Shown piece by piece: positions 39,452-42,971 of a stretch of 42,971 nucleotides of DNA. Location of the stretch: positions 1 to 42,971 of the forward strand of contig QHRX01000200.1 of assembly GCA_003221455.1 (NCBI GenBank). The letters are read 5' to 3'. Origin of the DNA: Candidatus Rokuibacteriota bacterium. GTDB lineage: Bacteria; Methylomirabilota; Methylomirabilia; Rokubacteriales; CSP1-6. The position numbers were made by a program, and so were the translations under genes. The notes beneath the pieces were generated by a model. That model did no database searches. It was given only the letters and a program-made list of their open reading frames with translations, and had not been told where the DNA came from. Each line of letters starts with the position of its first letter. The stretch's first letter is position 1.

Positions 39452-39744
39452 CAGGCCTTCCCCGTCGGCGTCGTCGCCGCCTTCTCGGCCGAGCCGTGCG
39501 CCTTGAACATCCGCGTCAGCGCGAACTCGCCCAGTCGGTGGCCGACCATGTTCTCGGTGACGTACACCGGAATGAACTTCCTGCCGTTATGCACCGCAAG
39601 GGTGTGCCCGACGAACTCCGGCGCGATCGTCGATCGCCGCGCCCACGTCTTCAGCACCCTCTTCTGGCGGCTCCGGTTCATGTCGTCGATCCGCGCGAGC
39701 AGCTTCTCGTCGATGTACGGCCCCTTCTTGAGCGAGCGTCCCAT
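39451..39744 (-). CDS. rpsS: 30S ribosomal protein S19
   Basis: [66 protein letters not shown]. Confidence 0.98.
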   Translation of the reverse strand: MGRSLKKGPYIDEKLLARIDDMNRSRQKRVLKTWARRSTIAPEFVGHTLAVHNGRKFIPVYVTENMVGHRLGEFALTRMFKAHGSAEKAATTPTGKA

Positions 39745-39753
39745 CCTGGGCTC

Positions 39754-40578
39754 CTACTTCTTGCGACGCGTGACGATGTACCGGTCGGACGGCCGCGCCC
39801 CCCGGCGGGTCTTGTAGCCCTTCGTCGGTTTGCCCCACGGCGTCATGGGGTGGTTGCCCTTGCCCTTACCCTCGCCGCCGCCCATCGGGTGGTCGACGGG
39901 GTTCATCACCGTCCCGCGGACGGTCGGACGGAATCCGCGCCACCGCGTTCGCCCCGCCTTGCCGACCGAGACGTTCTCGTGGTCGAGATTGCCGACCTGG
40001 CCGACCGTCGCCATGCAGTCGACGGAGACCAGACGGACCTCGCCCGACGGGAGCTTGAGCGTCGCGTGGGCGCCCTCCTTGGCGAGGAGCTGGGCGAGCG
40101 ACCCCGCACTCCGGCAGAGCTGGGCGCCCTTGCCCACCTGGAGCTCCACCGCGTGCACGAGGGTTCCCACCGGAATGTTCCGGATCGGGAGCGCGTTGCC
40201 GGGGAGGATGTCGGCCTGCGGGCCCGACATCAGGGTATCGCCGGGCTTCACCCCGACCGGCGCGATGATATACCGCTTCTCGCCGTCCTTGTAGGCCAGC
40301 AGCGCCAGCCGGGCCGAGCGGTTCGGGTCGTATTCGATCGCGACCACCCGCGCCGGTATCCCCGTCTTGTCCCGACGAAAGTCCACCTGGCGGAGCATCC
40401 GCTTGGCCCCGCCGCCGCGGTGCCGGACGGTGATACGCCCGTACACGTTGCGGCCGCTGATGCGGCCCTTGGGCTGGAGCAAGCTCTTCTCCGGCGCCGT
40501 CTTCGTGATCTCCTCGGACGTCACATAGGTGAGGTACCGGCGGGCCGGCGACGTCGGCTTGACGGTGCGGATGCCCAT
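39754..40578 (-). CDS. rplB: 50S ribosomal protein L2
   Basis: [59 protein letters not shown]. Confidence 0.98.
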   Translation of the reverse strand: MGIRTVKPTSPARRYLTYVTSEEITKTAPEKSLLQPKGRISGRNVYGRITVRHRGGGAKRMLRQVDFRRDKTGIPARVVAIEYDPNRSARLALLAYKDGEKRYIIAPVGVKPGDTLMSGPQADILPGNALPIRNIPVGTLVHAVELQVGKGAQLCRSAGSLAQLLAKEGAHATLKLPSGEVRLVSVDCMATVGQVGNLDHENVSVGKAGRTRWRGFRPTVRGTVMNPVDHPMGGGEGKGKGNHPMTPWGKPTKGYKTRRGARPSDRYIVTRRKK

Positions 40579-40581
40579 CGG

Positions 40582-40875
40582 CTACGCCCCCTCCACGAGG
40601 TCGATCTTGTGTCCCGGCTGGAGCGTGACGATCGCCTTTTTCCAGTCCGACCGCCGGCCCTGGTGCCGGCCCATGCGCTTGAGCTTGCCCTCGTACGACG
40701 CCGTCCGAACGTCGGCCACCTTGACGTTGAACACCGTCTCGATCGCCCGCCGGATCTCGACCTTGGTGGCGTCGGTCCGCACCTGGAACGTCACCGCGTT
40801 CTGGTCGTCCTTCAGCCGCATGCTCTTCTCGGTCATGAGCGGCCGGATGATGACCTGGCGCGGATCCCGGCTCAT
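40582..40875 (-). CDS. rplW: 50S ribosomal protein L23
   Basis: ATG 40875; [46 protein letters not shown]. Confidence 0.97.
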   Translation of the reverse strand: MSRDPRQVIIRPLMTEKSMRLKDDQNAVTFQVRTDATKVEIRRAIETVFNVKVADVRTASYEGKLKRMGRHQGRRSDWKKAIVTLQPGHKIDLVEGA

Positions 40876-41501
40876 TGCGCGAGCGCGTCCTGGAGCGCGA
40901 GGAGCGCCGCCCGCTCGAACACGACCTGGTGGTGGCGCAGGAGCTGGTAGACCGAGGTGTGCGACGGCGTCTGCACCGTCAGCCACGGGACGTTCCGCGC
41001 GGCCCGCGCGAGGCCTTCCTCGCGCTCGCCCACGATCACGAGCGTCGGCGCCGGCGGCAGCCCGAGCGCGGCCAGGTGCGTGACGAGCGCCTTCGTCTTC
41101 GGCTCCCGGAGATCGAGCCGCTCGATCACGGTGAGCTCGTCGGCGGCGATCTTCGCGGCGAGCGCCGCCCGGAGCGCCTCGCGTCGTGCCTGCCGCGGCA
41201 TGGACTGGGCGTAGCTGCGGGGCGTCGGCCCGAAGGGCTTGCCGCCGCCCTTCCACTGGGGCGCGCGGATCGACCCCTGGCGGGCGCGGCCGGTCCCTTT
41301 CTGGCGCCACGGCTTCTTGCCGCCGCCCGACACCTCGCTCCGTCCCCGCGTATCTGCCGTCCCGGCCCGTCGGCCGGCGAGCTCGCGGGTGACGGCCTGG
41401 TGCAGGAGCGGCACCCGGAGCTCGACCCCGAAGACGTCCGGGTTCAGCTCCAGCATCTCCTTGGACTGGCCGTTGGCGTCGATCACCCGGACCTGGGGCA
41501 T
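40872..41501 (-). CDS. rplD: 50S ribosomal protein L4
   Basis: ATG 41501; [46 protein letters not shown]. Confidence 0.97.
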   Translation of the reverse strand: MPQVRVIDANGQSKEMLELNPDVFGVELRVPLLHQAVTRELAGRRAGTADTRGRSEVSGGGKKPWRQKGTGRARQGSIRAPQWKGGGKPFGPTPRSYAQSMPRQARREALRAALAAKIAADELTVIERLDLREPKTKALVTHLAALGLPPAPTLVIVGEREEGLARAARNVPWLTVQTPSHTSVYQLLRHHQVVFERAALLALQDALAQ

Positions 41502-41503
41502 CG

Positions 41504-42181
41504 TCACTTCCCCGCCGCGGCCTTCTGCTGCTGGGCCTTGGTCATCTTCACGCTCTTGCGCAGCAGCACGAGACCGCCCGGTGCACCCGGCACCGCGCCC
41601 CGCACGAGCACGAGGTTCTGCTCGGGGAGTACGCGCACGACCCGCACGTTCAGCACGGTCCGTTGGTCGCCGCCCATCCGGCCCGGCAAGTGGTGCCCCG
41701 GCCAGACCCGCGACGGGTCCGAGGAGGCGCCGATCGAGCCGGGGGCCCGGTGGAACATCGACCCGTGCGTCGCATCGCCGCCGTACCAGCCGTGGCGCTT
41801 CACCCCGCCCTGGAAGCCCTTGCCCTTCGTGATGCCGACCACGTCCACGAGCTCGCCCGGCTCGAAGATGGCGACGGTCAACGTCTGGCCGACCTGGTAG
41901 CCCTGGGCCGCTTGGGTCTTCTCGAGCCGGAGCTCCCGCACGAAGGCCAGCGGCGCGATCCCGAGCTTCTTGAACCGGCCGCCCGCGGGCTTCGACACGT
42001 TCTTCCGCTTGGGCAGGAAGCCGAGCTGGATCGCGTCGTAGCCGTGGGTGTCGTGGGTCCGGACCTCGAGCACCGTGCACGGGCCCGCCTCGATCACCGT
42101 CACCGGAACGCGGTTGCCGTCGTCGGCGAAGATCTGCGTCATGCCGACCTTCCGGCCGATCAGTCCTTCCTTGCGGGCCAC
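41504..42181 (-). CDS. rplC: 50S ribosomal protein L3
   Basis: [54 protein letters not shown]. Confidence 0.98.
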   Translation of the reverse strand: MARKEGLIGRKVGMTQIFADDGNRVPVTVIEAGPCTVLEVRTHDTHGYDAIQLGFLPKRKNVSKPAGGRFKKLGIAPLAFVRELRLEKTQAAQGYQVGQTLTVAIFEPGELVDVVGITKGKGFQGGVKRHGWYGGDATHGSMFHRAPGSIGASSDPSRVWPGHHLPGRMGGDQRTVLNVRVVRVLPEQNLVLVRGAVPGAPGGLVLLRKSVKMTKAQQQKAAAGK

Positions 42182-42194
42182 CGTCGGCGTCCTC

Positions 42195-42515
42195 TCAGAG
42201 CTTGATTTCCACGTCGACCCCCGACGGGAGATCGAGCTTCATCAGCGCGTCCACGGTCTGGGGCGTGGGGTCGAGGATGTCCAGTAATCGCTTGTGCGTG
42301 CGCATCTCGAACTGCTCGCGGGAGGTCTTGTCGACGTGCGGCGAGCGGAGCACGGTCCAGCGGTTGATGACGGTGGGGAGTAGGACCGGACCCGCCACGC
42401 GGGCGCCGGTCCGCCGCACCGTCTCGACGATCTCCTTGACCGACCGGTCGAGGAGCTGGTGATCGTAGGCCTTCAGGCGGATGCGGATCTTCTGGTCGGC
42501 CGTCAGCGTGACCAT
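42195..42515 (-). CDS. rpsJ: 30S ribosomal protein S10
   Basis: [40 protein letters not shown]. Confidence 0.98.
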   Translation of the reverse strand: MVTLTADQKIRIRLKAYDHQLLDRSVKEIVETVRRTGARVAGPVLLPTVINRWTVLRSPHVDKTSREQFEMRTHKRLLDILDPTPQTVDALMKLDLPSGVDVEIKL

Positions 42516-42518
42516 GCG

Positions 42519-42971
42519 CTAGCCGACGATCTCGGCGACGACGCCGGCTCCCACCGTGCGCCCCCCTTCCCGGATCGCAAACCGCAGCTCCTTCTCCATC
42601 GCCACCGGCGTGATCAGCTCCACCGCCATCGCCACGTTGTCCCCCGGCATCACCATCTCCACCCCGCCCGGCAGCGTGCACACCCCCGTCACGTCCGTCG
42701 TCCGAAAGTAAAACTGCGGCCGATACCCGTTGAAAAACGGCGTATGCCGCCCCCCCTCTTCCTTCGTCAGCACGTACACCTCCGCCTTGAACTTCTTGTA
42801 CGGCTTGATCGAGCCCGGCTTGGCCAGCACCTGCCCCCGCTCCACCTCGTCCTTGTCCACCCCCCGCAAGAGCGCCCCGATGTTGTCCCCCGCCTGCCCC
42901 TCGTCCAGGAGCTTGCGAAACATCTCCACCCCCGTCACCACGCTCTTCTTCGTCTGCTCCGTCATCCCCAC
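42519..42971 (-). CDS. tuf: Elongation factor Tu, C-terminal part (cut by window edge)
   Basis: [65 protein letters not shown]; gene continues beyond 42971. Confidence 0.97.
   Translation of the reverse strand: MGMTEQTKKSVVTGVEMFRKLLDEGQAGDNIGALLRGVDKDEVERGQVLAKPGSIKPYKKFKAEVYVLTKEEGGRHTPFFNGYRPQFYFRTTDVTGVCTLPGGVEMVMPGDNVAMAVELITPVAMEKELRFAIREGGRTVGAGVVAEIVG

Overview
High-GC bacterial window; lineage cannot be fixed without a search (gene content and style resemble Rokubacteria/Methylomirabilota-like genomes, a low-confidence guess). Left to right: (1) a branched-chain amino-acid ABC transporter operon livJHMGF-type on + (44-5210); (2) an accessory 'surface' region of about 15 kb: zinc-ribbon membrane protein, a four-gene minor-pseudopilin operon (GspH/FimT, PilW, PilX-like, PilV), a glycosyltransferase, an OB-fold-like small protein, a collagen-like secreted protein, a GT39/ArnT-like membrane protein, a FIST-like protein, a lone receiver protein and an orphan NtrC-family sigma54 activator; (3) trxA, trpE, trpG, thiL, two tandem CNNM/CBS/CorC-HlyC proteins and a dienelactone hydrolase on +; (4) the full S10-spc-alpha ribosomal superoperon on - (rplQ at 27259 back to a partial tuf at the right edge). 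Main find: three 17-bp sites matching sigma54 -24/-12 architecture and a shared extended consensus KGGCRTCN4RTGCAC. They lie upstream of the pseudopilin operon, the collagen-like gene and the lone receiver gene, and a sigma54-dependent activator is encoded a few kb away. The pseudopilin site also has a perfect 10-bp dyad at about -102, where an enhancer-binding site would be expected. This suggests an undescribed local sigma54 surface-structure regulon. Other notable points: trpE homology extends upstream of every in-frame ATG/GTG/TTG (ACG start candidate at a well-spaced SD), an apparent internal in-frame deletion in ThiL, and Ala/Pro/Lys-rich extensions on L5, L22 and L17.
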